A stretch of DNA of 22,468 bases, from assembly GCA_028875335.1 (NCBI GenBank), contig JAPPEF010000307.1, positions 1-22,468 on the forward strand. Direction: 5' to 3'. The notes beneath the pieces were generated by a model, which did no database searches, was not told where the DNA came from, and was given only the letters and a program-made list of their open reading frames with translations. The translations under genes and the position numbers were made by a program. Positions 6,080 to 13,475 of this stretch are shown in pieces (the first letter of the stretch is position 1; the number at the start of each line of letters is the position of its first letter). This DNA comes from Gemmatimonadota bacterium (lineage in GTDB: Bacteria; Latescibacterota; UBA2968; UBA8231).

Positions 6080-6823
6080 TCATTTTAGCCTGAGTAGTTC
6101 GCGCTGTTGCTCGGGCAATGCCTCGTAGATTTCGTTGCTGAAGCGCAGGTGCTGTCCGCCCCAGTCGGGCATGTATCCTGTGCTGTAGCAATAATATAGG
6201 GTCCGGCGAGGACGACCGGAAGTATTGACTAGCGAGCCGTGGGTCAATGCCTCGGTAAAGATGATGGCGTCCCCAGCCGCGGCTGGCACTGCTTGTAGCG
6301 CCGGATTTTCATCTGGGTGGGGACCCCAAGGCCTAGGGAAGTTGCTTTTGTGAGCACCGGGGATCACTGCAAAACAGCCGTCTTGCTCGGCGCAGTCGAG
6401 CAGGGGAAAGACCGCCTTGGTCAGGGTCGAGACCATCTGCCCGTTGCGGCAGTGATACTGACACTTGGGAATGATGGGCGTGCCGTGCATGTGCAGGCCA
6501 GTGTAGCCACCGCCCCAGCGATAGATGGTATAGGTGTGGTTGAGTCGGTACGGCCCTCCGGTGACTGTGGCGACGACGTCTAGGACCGCGGGAATATCGA
6601 TCAACGCGCGGAAGACTTCGTCTCCTTCGAGAATGTTTGAAATATAGAGGTTCTGTTGCGTGCGCTGGTCGCCCAAACACAGCGGCGGTGGGTAATCAGA
6701 TTCGTCCATGGTCTCGAAGCGGTCCAGAACCTGATTGCAGGCGGCGACCACTGCTGCGGGCACGACGCCCTTGAGTACGATGTAGCCCTGCAGGTCGAAG
6801 AGGTACTGCTGTTGAGCGTCCAT
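6080..6823 (-). CDS. PhyH-family oxygenase with a non-canonical metal triad
   Basis: 247 residues from the ATG at 6823, which has AAAGGG 9 nt upstream and gives an N-terminus (QQQYLFDLQGYIVLKGVVP) like other PhyH proteins. The frame stays open 43 codons further, but that extension would run through the divergent promoter region. GCFAVIPGAHKSNFPRP and ALTHGSLVNTSGRPRRTLYY are clear PhyH segments, the latter giving the distal His195 and Arg206/207. The proximal motif reads GLHMHGTP: His111 is followed two places later by His113, not by the Asp or Glu usual in H-x-D/E triads. It may use a three-histidine site or a different ligand. It is the first gene of the PhyH-PhyH-LysR unit. The substrate is unknown, and it may not act on the same compound as its neighbour. 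Confidence 0.88.
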   Translation of the reverse strand: MDAQQQYLFDLQGYIVLKGVVPAAVVAACNQVLDRFETMDESDYPPPLCLGDQRTQQNLYISNILEGDEVFRALIDIPAVLDVVATVTGGPYRLNHTYTIYRWGGGYTGLHMHGTPIIPKCQYHCRNGQMVSTLTKAVFPLLDCAEQDGCFAVIPGAHKSNFPRPWGPHPDENPALQAVPAAAGDAIIFTEALTHGSLVNTSGRPRRTLYYCYSTGYMPDWGGQHLRFSNEIYEALPEQQRELLRLK

Positions 6824-6969
6824 GATGTGTTTCCCTTTGCTGGTATTGTTGCCTATCATCCCTCTATTTGAATGCGCTGGCGGTTGGTACGCAAAGCAAG
6901 AAGTTGCTCCTTGCCGGACGATGGGGCAAGCCGCCGACCGGGCCGCACCCAAATGGAGAATCTGTACTT
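6824..6969. promoter_or_regulatory. Divergent intergenic region between oxygenase unit and methyltransferase
   Basis: 146 bp separating two divergent starts. It must hold the promoter of the PhyH-PhyH-LysR unit and that of the methyltransferase. It would be the natural place for a LysR site, but I could not identify a convincing T-N11-A box or consensus promoter by eye. Confidence 0.4.
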
Positions 6970-7764
6970 GTGACTGACGCGAATTACGACAATTCCTGGT
7001 GGCCGCTGATATACGACCAGTGGAACGAGCGGGGCGACAGGCAGCAGACGCACGAGCGCGAGTTCCAATTCTATAGCAAGCAGCTCGCCGGAGAGACGGG
7101 TCCGGTCCTCGAAGCAGCTTGCGGCACTGGTTCGATTCTGCTCCGCCTTTTGCGCCAGGGCGTTGACATCAGGGGTTTCGATTGCGCCGCAGGGATGCTG
7201 GCCGTTTTGCGGCGCAAGGCAGCGGATTTGGGGCTGGGCGATATCGACCGCCGCGTCTGCTGTCAGGACATGGTTGACTTCTGCTGCGACCAGTCCTTTG
7301 CGGCCATCCTGATTCCGGCCAGCTCGTTCATGCTCTTGCCCACACAGGCAGCCCAAATCGCCTGTCTCGAACGCATCCGCGCCCATCTGGTGCCTGGTGG
7401 GCGGCTACTGATGAATTTCTACATCCCGTCGCTTGCCGACGATCTGCTTGCTCACGTCAGTCCGTCTCCGTCGCTGGAGGAATTCGGCGAATTTCCCCAC
7501 CCCGAAACAGGCCGTCAAATCAGCGTCCGGTTCAAAAAGACCGTCGATCTGGGCGAGCAGACTGAGCACTACCAGTGGTTTTTTGCCTACGACGGAGAAA
7601 CAGCGGCCGTGCCCATGACGGCCCGCTGGATATACAAAGAAGAATTTCAGCTATTGCTGCGCTTGGCAGGATTTAGCCGCTGGCAGCTTTTTGGCACCCA
7701 CGACGGCCAGCCGTACACAGGTTCAAAAGAGATCGGGACGACGTACTGGGTCGTCGATCGCTGA
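6970..7764 (+). CDS. Class I SAM-dependent methyltransferase
   Basis: 264 residues from the GTG at 6970. Motif I is VLEAACGTGSILLRLL (46-61), followed by the acidic SAM-ribose position in GFDCAAGML, a motif IV region (AAILIPASSFMLL) and LVPGGRLLMNFYIPS. This is the standard Rossmann-type methyltransferase core, with a C-terminal beta segment (EHYQWFFAYDGET) as in small-molecule methyltransferases. The acceptor is unknown. An ATG at 6868 would add 34 residues but has no Shine-Dalgarno and sits close to the divergent oxygenase start. The GTG has GGAG 11 nt upstream and gives an N-terminus (YDNSWWPLIYDQWNERG) ending where family homology plausibly begins. It is transcribed away from the PhyH unit, so a shared control region is possible. 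Confidence 0.87.
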   Translation: MTDANYDNSWWPLIYDQWNERGDRQQTHEREFQFYSKQLAGETGPVLEAACGTGSILLRLLRQGVDIRGFDCAAGMLAVLRRKAADLGLGDIDRRVCCQDMVDFCCDQSFAAILIPASSFMLLPTQAAQIACLERIRAHLVPGGRLLMNFYIPSLADDLLAHVSPSPSLEEFGEFPHPETGRQISVRFKKTVDLGEQTEHYQWFFAYDGETAAVPMTARWIYKEEFQLLLRLAGFSRWQLFGTHDGQPYTGSKEIGTTYWVVDR

Positions 7765-7885
7765 GCGAATCGAAGCGATAAATCCTTCTGAAACGGCTGC
7801 TGGTGCGCCGCCAAGGCTGCTTGCCTCTCTGCCCGCAATTGCAGAAATTATGTCCGCGTATTTCAAGGAGAATTGAGGTCCTATT

Positions 7886-8374
7886 TTGCCAAACACGCCG
7901 CGCAGAACGCTTAGTCTTTTCATCCTGTTGTTTTTGAGCTGGCTACTTTTGTCGGGCATATACACAGGTCTGCTTTTGGGCTTAGGTGTGCTGTCTTGCC
8001 TTGTGGTCGTCGCCGTCTGCCGCCGTATGAAGATCGTCGATCCCGAAGGGCATCCCATCCACCTGATCCCCGGCCTGCTGCGCTATGCGCCTTGGTTCCT
8101 CTGGGCAGTAATCAAATCCAATATCGATGTCGCGCGGCGGATCTTGCACCCTCGGCTGCCGATAGCACCCCGCGTGATCCGAGTTGAGGCAAGCCAAAAG
8201 ACCCACTTGGGGCAAGTCATTTACGCCAACTCCATCACCCTGACGCCGGGCACGGTCTCCGTTGAAACCGACGAGGGCACCATCGATGTCCACGCCTTGA
8301 CCCGCGAATCCGCCGAGGACGTGCGCTCTGGGGACATGGACCGCCGCGTAACTGACATGGAGGGGGAGCGCTAG
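7886..8374 (+). CDS. mrpE: Mrp-type Na+/H+ antiporter subunit E
   Basis: 162 residues. Two N-terminal membrane segments (about 8-45: LSLFILLFLSWLLLSG, then GLLLGLGVLSCLVVVAVC) are followed by the family's cytoplasmic part with YAPWFLWAVIKSNIDVARRIL and GQVIYANSITLTPGTVSVE. MrpE is a structural subunit of the heteromeric monovalent-cation/proton antiporter in the inner membrane. The start is a TTG at 7886 with GAGG 7 nt upstream; no ATG fits the family N-terminus. It is the first gene of the antiporter operon, with 121 bp upstream in which I see no confident promoter. Its stop TAG shares one base with the GTG of the next gene. Confidence 0.93.
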   Translation: MPNTPRRTLSLFILLFLSWLLLSGIYTGLLLGLGVLSCLVVVAVCRRMKIVDPEGHPIHLIPGLLRYAPWFLWAVIKSNIDVARRILHPRLPIAPRVIRVEASQKTHLGQVIYANSITLTPGTVSVETDEGTIDVHALTRESAEDVRSGDMDRRVTDMEGER

Positions 8375-8640
8375 TGTTCGTCGCTGCAATGGTAGGGGTG
8401 TTAGCCACTATGCTGCTGGCCTTGGTCCGCGCCCTGAAGGGCCCCACCGTGTACGATCGCGTGCTCGCCGTCAATATGTTCGGCACCAAGACCGTATTGC
8501 TGTTGTCGGTGATCGGCTTTTTGACCGGTCGGCCCGACTTTCTCGACTTGGGGTTGGTCTATGCGCTAATCAACTTCATCGGCACCATCGCCATCCTCAA
8601 GTACGTCTCGACCGTTGGCGAGGAGGAGGCCCAAGCCTGA
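8374..8640 (+). CDS. mrpF: Mrp-type Na+/H+ antiporter subunit F
   Basis: 88 residues with three predicted membrane helices, the usual MrpF size and topology. The segment RALKGPTVYDRVLAVNMFGTKTV is the characteristic R-x-x-x-G-P-x-x-x-D-R family signature, followed by GRPDFLDLGLVYALINFIGTIAILKY. It starts at a GTG overlapping the mrpE stop by one base (TAGTG) and ends one base into mrpG (TGATG), so translation is probably coupled along the operon. MrpF is a small integral subunit required for assembly of the antiporter in characterised systems. Confidence 0.94.
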   Translation: MFVAAMVGVLATMLLALVRALKGPTVYDRVLAVNMFGTKTVLLLSVIGFLTGRPDFLDLGLVYALINFIGTIAILKYVSTVGEEEAQA

Positions 8641-8954
8641 TGGAAGCTCTGCTCTATTATGCTAGCTGGGTCTGCCTGCTGTTGGGGGGTGGCTTTTGCT
8701 TCGTCGGCGGCGTGGGGCTTCTGCGCTTGCCCGACTTCTACAGCCGTATGCACGGCGGCGGTGTTACTGATACGTTGGGCGCGGGTTTGATCCTCTTGGG
8801 GCTTATGTTCCAGAGCGGTCTGTCGCTGGCGACCGTCAAGCTGGTGATGATCGGGCTGTTCTTGCTGCTGGCCAGCCCGGTCGCTACCCACGCCATTGCC
8901 CGCGCGGCGCGGCACAGTGGGCTTGAGCCTCAAGGCACTGGGGAAAAACAGTGA
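8640..8954 (+). CDS. mrpG: Mrp-type Na+/H+ antiporter subunit G
   Basis: 104 residues, three membrane helices. GGVGLLRLPDFYSRMHGGGVTDTLGAGLILLGL is the MnhG/PhaG signature (R-L-P-D-x-Y-x-R-x-H), and the C-terminal helix ends VATHAIARAA as in the family. The ATG at 8640 overlaps the mrpF stop by one base, and the end overlaps the next gene by four bases (GTGA). The consecutive E-F-G order matches known mrp/mnh operons, although there these genes are usually last, whereas here they come first. Confidence 0.94.
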   Translation: MEALLYYASWVCLLLGGGFCFVGGVGLLRLPDFYSRMHGGGVTDTLGAGLILLGLMFQSGLSLATVKLVMIGLFLLLASPVATHAIARAARHSGLEPQGTGEKQ

Positions 8955-9928
8955 CTGCGATAATAATTGACATCGACATCGCACTGATGACGTTCCTCGC
9001 CATTATCGCCGTGGCCATTATTCAGGTGCGGGACCTTTTTGCCGCGGTGGTGCTCACCGGCATCTTCAGCCTGCTGTCGGCTTGTATCTTTACCTCGCTC
9101 GACGCGGTCGATGTGGCTTTTACCGAAGCGGCGGTGGGTGCTGGCTTGGCGACGGTTCTCTTCTTGGCTGCGCTCACCGTGACCGGGCCCAGAGAAAAGA
9201 CCCAACCCCAACACTCTTGGAGTGGCCTCTGCGTCTGCCTCCTGACCGGCGGGGCGCTGATCTATGGCACGCTGGATATGCCGCACTTGGGAGATCCCAA
9301 CGCTCCGGTCCACCAGCACGTGGCCCCTCGCTATATCGCCGAGTCCCCCGAGGAAATTGGCATTCCCAACATGGTCACCTCCGTGCTAGCCAGCTACCGA
9401 GGTTATGACACCTTGGGCGAGGTGACGGTGATCTTTACCGCTGGGTTGGCCGTGCTCTTGCTCTTGCACGGCAGCCGTCCCGCGCAGGAAGCCGACGACA
9501 GCGAGTCCATGCAGCACGCGATGATCCTCCGCGTCATGTCCAAGCCCTTCATCCCGCTGATTCTGCTCTTTGGACTTTACGTGCAGTTCCACGGCGACTT
9601 TGGTCCGGGTGGCGGTTTTCAGGCCGGCGTGATCTTTGCCGCAGCCTTTATCCTCTACGCCCTGATCTACGGGGTCGAGGAGGTGCGCCGGGTAGCTCCA
9701 CCGGGCCGCGTCCAAGTCTTTTTTGCCTTGGGACTCCTGCTCTACATCGGCACGGGCTTGGCCTGCCTGTTGGCTGGGGGCAATTTTCTCGAATACAAGG
9801 TGCTGGCCAGCGATCCCACGCACGGCGAGCACTATGGCATTTTGCTGATTGAGCTAGGGGTTGGCATTACCGTGGCCGCGGTCGTAATCAGCATTTTCTG
9901 CCACTTCGCCAGCCGGGAGCGGCCATGA
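8951..9928 (+). CDS. Fusion of MrpA C-terminal domains (MbhD/DUF4040, MbhE-like) with MnhB
   Basis: 325-residue membrane protein starting at a GTG that overlaps mrpG by 4 nt. Residues about 10-75 match the MbhD/DUF4040 domain (RDLFAAVVLTGIFSLLSACI, then DVAFTEAAVGAG with its conserved Glu). About 75-170 resemble the MbhE-like segment that normally lies at the C-terminus of MrpA. About 185-320 are the MnhB domain (PLILLFGLYVQFHGDFGPGG, then GFQAGVIFAAAFILY). In classical operons MrpA carries a NuoL-like antiporter module followed by these MbhD/E domains, and MrpB is separate. Here the NuoL-like part is absent and the tail is fused to MrpB. The protein probably forms the proton-entry/cation-path part of the complex next to MrpC. 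Confidence 0.88.
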   Translation: MTAIIIDIDIALMTFLAIIAVAIIQVRDLFAAVVLTGIFSLLSACIFTSLDAVDVAFTEAAVGAGLATVLFLAALTVTGPREKTQPQHSWSGLCVCLLTGGALIYGTLDMPHLGDPNAPVHQHVAPRYIAESPEEIGIPNMVTSVLASYRGYDTLGEVTVIFTAGLAVLLLLHGSRPAQEADDSESMQHAMILRVMSKPFIPLILLFGLYVQFHGDFGPGGGFQAGVIFAAAFILYALIYGVEEVRRVAPPGRVQVFFALGLLLYIGTGLACLLAGGNFLEYKVLASDPTHGEHYGILLIELGVGITVAAVVISIFCHFASRERP

Positions 9929-10281
9929 GTTCGTTCTTTGGTCTGTACAACTACTGGATCGTCATTTTCCTGATGATGGCCGGCTTCTACAACGTCATTG
10001 CCCGCGGCAATCTGATCCGAAAGCTGGTCGGCCTCAATATCTTCCAGACCTCGGTTTTTTTGCTCTACATTAGCATGGGCAAAGTCGAGGGGGGAACTGC
10101 GCCCATCCTCGCCGAAGGCGCGACGGCGTACTCCAACCCCCTGCCTCACGTCCTCATTCTCACCGCCATTGTAGTAGGCATCGCCACCACCGCTGTGGGA
10201 TTGGCGCTAGTGGTGCGCATCCGCGCGGCTTACGGGACTATCGAAGAAGACGAGATCCAACGCCGGGAAGAGGGGTCGTGA
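9925..10281 (+). CDS. mrpC: Mrp-type Na+/H+ antiporter subunit C (NuoK-like)
   Basis: 118 residues with three membrane helices, homologous to NuoK of complex I. YNVIARGNLIRKLVGLNIFQTSVFLLYIS is the MnhC-type core, and PLPHVLILTAIVVGIATTAVGLALVVRI is the conserved last helix. The ATG overlaps the preceding stop by ATGA, and the stop overlaps the next start by GTGA. MrpC sits between the MrpA-tail/MrpB domains and the D subunits in structures of the complex, which agrees with its position in this gene order. Confidence 0.94.
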   Translation: MSSFFGLYNYWIVIFLMMAGFYNVIARGNLIRKLVGLNIFQTSVFLLYISMGKVEGGTAPILAEGATAYSNPLPHVLILTAIVVGIATTAVGLALVVRIRAAYGTIEEDEIQRREEGS

Positions 10282-11759
10282 TCGCCGCCCATCTACCCGC
10301 CCTGCAGATCGTCTTGCCGCTGATTGCTGCGCCGCTCTGCCTATTGCTGCGTCCGCAGCGCTTGCTATGGCCGTTTGTCGTGGCCGTCGGCTGGGGCACG
10401 CTGGCGCTGGCCGTATTACTGTTGCAGCAAGTCCTCTCCTACGGTCCCATCTCCTATGCTCTGGGCGGCTGGAGTCCACCTTGGGGCATCGAGTTCCGAG
10501 TAGATGTCCTCAATGCGTATTTGATTCTACTGGTGGCGCTAATCGGTGCCGTGGTCCTGAGCTACGCACCGGCGAGTGCGGCGCGCGAAGTCGAAGCAGA
10601 GCGCCGCCCGTATTTCTGCGCGATTTTTCTGCTTTGTCTAGCTGGTTTGTTAGGCATTGCCATTACCGGCGACGCCTTTAATGTCTTCGTGTTTATGGAA
10701 ATCTCGTCGCTTTCGGCGTATGGGCTGATTAGTCTCGGCCGGGACCGCCGCGCCCTTATGGCGACGTATAACTACCTGATCTTGGGCACGATTGGCGCGA
10801 CCTTTATTCTGATCGGCATTGGCCTGATGTACGCGATGACTGGCACGCTCAACATGGCCGATCTCGCCGAGCGGATCAAAGCAGTCGCCGACACCCGCAC
10901 CATTCACGTGGCCTTTGCCTTTATAAGTGTTGGCTTCACCCTCAAGATGGCGCTTTTCCCGCTGCATATCTGGTTGCCCAACGCCTACACCTATGCGCCT
11001 TCGGCCGTTACTGCCTTTATCGCGGCGACTTCGACTAAGATCGCGGCGTACGCCTTCTTGCGCTTCGTCTTCACGATTTTTGGCGCGGACTTTGCCTTTG
11101 GGACTATGCGCCTCGATGTCCTGCTGTTGCCGCTGGTGCTCTTGGGCATTTTCATCGCCTCGGCTGTGGCTATCTACCAGACCGATCTCAAGCGACTTTT
11201 GGCCTATTCGAGCGTGGCGCAGATCGGCTATGTGATGCTCGGCGTTAGCTTAGGATCGGCCACTGGGCTGACGGCCGGGATCGTCCACCTGTTCAATCAC
11301 GCGCTGATGAAGGCGGCGCTCTTCCTAGTCGCTGGCTGCATCTTCCTCCGCATCAACTCCCTGCAATTGGCCAACCTCAGCGGGTTGGGCAAGCGCCTGC
11401 CGCTGACTTCGTGCGCCTTTGTCCTCGCTGGCTTGGGACTAGTCGGCGTGCCGTTTACCGTGGGCTTTATTAGCAAGTGGTACTTGATCTTGGGCGCGCT
11501 GGAGCGCGGTTGGTGGCCAGTGGCCGCGCTGGTGGTGGTCAGTTCGCTGCTAGCGCTGGTCTATATCTGGCGTTTTGTCGAGATCGCCTATTTCCGCCCG
11601 GTTCCCGAAGATGCCGAGCCTGTCGCCGAAGCCCCCCTCTCGATGCAGATCCCCGTATGGCTGCTCATCGCGCTTACCATTGGCTTTGGGATGCAGACCT
11701 CGTTGACGGCTGGGGTCTCCCGCAAGGCAGCGCACTGGCTCTTGGGAGTTGCCCCGTGA
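10278..11759 (+). CDS. mrpD: Mrp antiporter subunit D, copy 1 (NuoL/M/N-like)
   Basis: 493 residues with about 14 membrane helices, typical for the antiporter-like module shared with complex I. Key charged residues are present: Glu141 in TM5 (FVFMEISSLSAYG), Lys223 in TM7 (SVGFTLKMALFPLHIW) and Lys254 (AATSTKIAAYAF), with the PLHIWLPNAYTYAPSAV loop between them. It starts at a GTG overlapping mrpC by 4 nt and ends overlapping the next D gene by 4 nt. These modules move protons through a central hydrophilic axis. Of the three D-like genes here, this one looks most like standard MnhD. Confidence 0.94.
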   Translation: MIAAHLPALQIVLPLIAAPLCLLLRPQRLLWPFVVAVGWGTLALAVLLLQQVLSYGPISYALGGWSPPWGIEFRVDVLNAYLILLVALIGAVVLSYAPASAAREVEAERRPYFCAIFLLCLAGLLGIAITGDAFNVFVFMEISSLSAYGLISLGRDRRALMATYNYLILGTIGATFILIGIGLMYAMTGTLNMADLAERIKAVADTRTIHVAFAFISVGFTLKMALFPLHIWLPNAYTYAPSAVTAFIAATSTKIAAYAFLRFVFTIFGADFAFGTMRLDVLLLPLVLLGIFIASAVAIYQTDLKRLLAYSSVAQIGYVMLGVSLGSATGLTAGIVHLFNHALMKAALFLVAGCIFLRINSLQLANLSGLGKRLPLTSCAFVLAGLGLVGVPFTVGFISKWYLILGALERGWWPVAALVVVSSLLALVYIWRFVEIAYFRPVPEDAEPVAEAPLSMQIPVWLLIALTIGFGMQTSLTAGVSRKAAHWLLGVAP

Positions 11760-13210
11760 GTGCCTCCACTGCTATTGCCGTGGCGGTGCTCCTGCCTTTG
11801 GGTGTTGCGCCATTGATCGCCCTTTTGGGCCGCCGTCCCAATTTGCGCGAGACCGCGACTTTGCTCGCCGCTTTAGGTACGTTTGCTGCGGTCTGCACCT
11901 TGGTGCCCAAAGTCGCCGCAGGTGACCGACCGGCGGTACATCTGGTGGAGGTCTTTCCGGGTCTGTCCCTAGCCTTTGAAGTCGAGCCGCTCGGCGCGCT
12001 CTTTGCGCTGATCGCCGCTGGGTTGTGGATGGCGACCTCGGTGTACTCCATTGGCTACATGCGGGGACATCACGAGGAAAACCAGACCCGCTTCTTCGCC
12101 TTCTTCGCCTTGGCGATCGCCGCTGCCTTGGGCGCGGCATTTGCCGGCAACATGCTGACGCTGTTTTTCTGCTATGAGGCGCTGACGCTTTCGACCTATC
12201 CACTGGTCACCCACCACCGCAGTGGGGAGGCTAAAGCGGGAGGTCGCGTCTATATGGGGATACTGCTTGCGACCTCGATCGGTTTCCTGCTCACAGGCTT
12301 AGTCGCCACCTACTACATCGCTGGGACTCTTGACTTCGTTTCCGGTGGGATTCTCGCCGGCAAGGCCCCGACGTGGACCATCGGCGTCCTGCTTTTTCTT
12401 TACGCCTTCGGCACGGGCAAAGCCGCGCTGATGCCCTTTCACCGCTGGCTCCCCGCCGCTATGGTGGCTCCGGCCCCAGTCAGCGCCCTCCTGCACGCAG
12501 TCGCCGTGGTCAAGGCGGGCGTCTTCACCATCCTCAAGGTGGTCGTCTATATCTTCGGCATCGACCTGCTTGCCGACACGGGCTTGGGCACTTATTTGGC
12601 CTACGCGGCCTGCGCCACGATTCTCATTGGCTCGCTGGTGGCGATGACCAAGGACAATCTCAAGGCCCGCTTGGCGTATTCCACGGTCAGCCAGCTTTCC
12701 TACATCGTGCTCGGCGCGGCCTTGGCCAATAGTTGGGGCGTCCTCGGCGGCAGCCTGCACATCGCCATGCACGCCTTCGGCAAGATAACCCTCTTCTTCT
12801 GCGCCGGGGCCATCGCGGTCGCCCTGCACAAGACCGAGATCAGCGAGATGAAAGGAATTGGCCGGCAAATGCCGTGGACGATGGGAGCTTTTCTCATCGG
12901 CTCGCTGAGCATCATCGGCTTGCCGCCGCTGGGAGGAGCCTGGAGCAAGTGGTATCTCATTATCGCCGGGCTGGACGCAGAACAGTACGTGGCCATTGGC
13001 GTACTCTTGATAAGCTCGCTGCTCAACATCGCCTATCTATTGCCAGTGGCCGTCAACGCCTTCTTCTACGCAGCACCCGATGGAAAAGACGGCCTACAGG
13101 AAGCTCCACTGGCCTGCGTCCTGCCGCTGATTTGCACGGCGCTGGGCGGCCTAGTGCTCTTCCTCTATCCCGACCCGCTTCTCGACCTCTGCCGCCAGAT
13201 CGGAGGATAA
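11756..13210 (+). CDS. Mrp antiporter subunit D-like, copy 2
   Basis: 484 residues from the GTG at 11756, which overlaps the copy 1 stop (GTGA). The frame is open 93 codons further upstream, but only as a shadow of copy 1. About 14 membrane helices are expected. The conserved charges are Glu141 (LFFCYEALTLSTYPL), Lys222 (GTGKAALMPFHRWLP) and Lys253 (VAVVKAGVF). HRWLPAAMVAPAPVSALLHA is closer to the NuoL/NuoM style than copy 1, so it may fill the place of the missing MrpA N-terminal module. That replacement is inferred from gene content, not shown. A 4-bp gap separates it from the small membrane protein gene. Confidence 0.92.
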   Translation: MSASTAIAVAVLLPLGVAPLIALLGRRPNLRETATLLAALGTFAAVCTLVPKVAAGDRPAVHLVEVFPGLSLAFEVEPLGALFALIAAGLWMATSVYSIGYMRGHHEENQTRFFAFFALAIAAALGAAFAGNMLTLFFCYEALTLSTYPLVTHHRSGEAKAGGRVYMGILLATSIGFLLTGLVATYYIAGTLDFVSGGILAGKAPTWTIGVLLFLYAFGTGKAALMPFHRWLPAAMVAPAPVSALLHAVAVVKAGVFTILKVVVYIFGIDLLADTGLGTYLAYAACATILIGSLVAMTKDNLKARLAYSTVSQLSYIVLGAALANSWGVLGGSLHIAMHAFGKITLFFCAGAIAVALHKTEISEMKGIGRQMPWTMGAFLIGSLSIIGLPPLGGAWSKWYLIIAGLDAEQYVAIGVLLISSLLNIAYLLPVAVNAFFYAAPDGKDGLQEAPLACVLPLICTALGGLVLFLYPDPLLDLCRQIGG

Positions 13211-13214
13211 AGCC

Positions 13215-13475
13215 ATGACCTCAGAAAAAAGACACCTATTCGACCAGCCGCGGAACGTCCACCGCTTGATACGGATTTTCTTCGTCCTCTGCGTCTTGCT
13301 CTTGGGCGCGGATCTGCTCTTCCACCGGCACTTGAACTTTGCTGAGGGTGTCTTCCCGGTCGAGGGATGGTTCGGCTTTTACGCGATATACGGGTTTGTC
13401 GCTTGCGTGCTATTGGTTTTGACGGCCACGCAAATGCGCAAGGTGCTGATGCGCCGCGAGGATTACTATGACTAG
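13215..13475 (+). CDS. Small two-helix membrane protein of Mrp operons
   Basis: 86 residues with two clear membrane helices (about 20-36, IRIFFVLCVLLLGADLL, and about 52-70, FYAIYGFVACVLLVLTA) and a charged C-terminus (MRKVLMRREDYYD). I recall similar short proteins, with the same FDQPRNV-like start and REDYYD-like end, sitting between D subunit genes of Mrp clusters, but they have no assigned function that I can name. It begins at the ATG at 13215, 4 bp after copy 2, and overlaps the next D gene by 8 nt. Position and topology suggest a small accessory subunit, possibly joining two D modules. Confidence 0.85.
   Translation: MTSEKRHLFDQPRNVHRLIRIFFVLCVLLLGADLLFHRHLNFAEGVFPVEGWFGFYAIYGFVACVLLVLTATQMRKVLMRREDYYD

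Noticed and set aside
11477..11755. N-terminal extension of the second D-type subunit
   Set aside because: It is the out-of-frame shadow of the end of the first D gene; the GTG overlapping that gene's stop is consistent with every other junction in the operon.
12299..12868. Minus-strand open frame of 189 codons inside the second D-type gene
   Set aside because: It is a typical shadow of a GC-rich membrane-protein gene, with biased Arg/Gly/Asp content and no recognisable domain.
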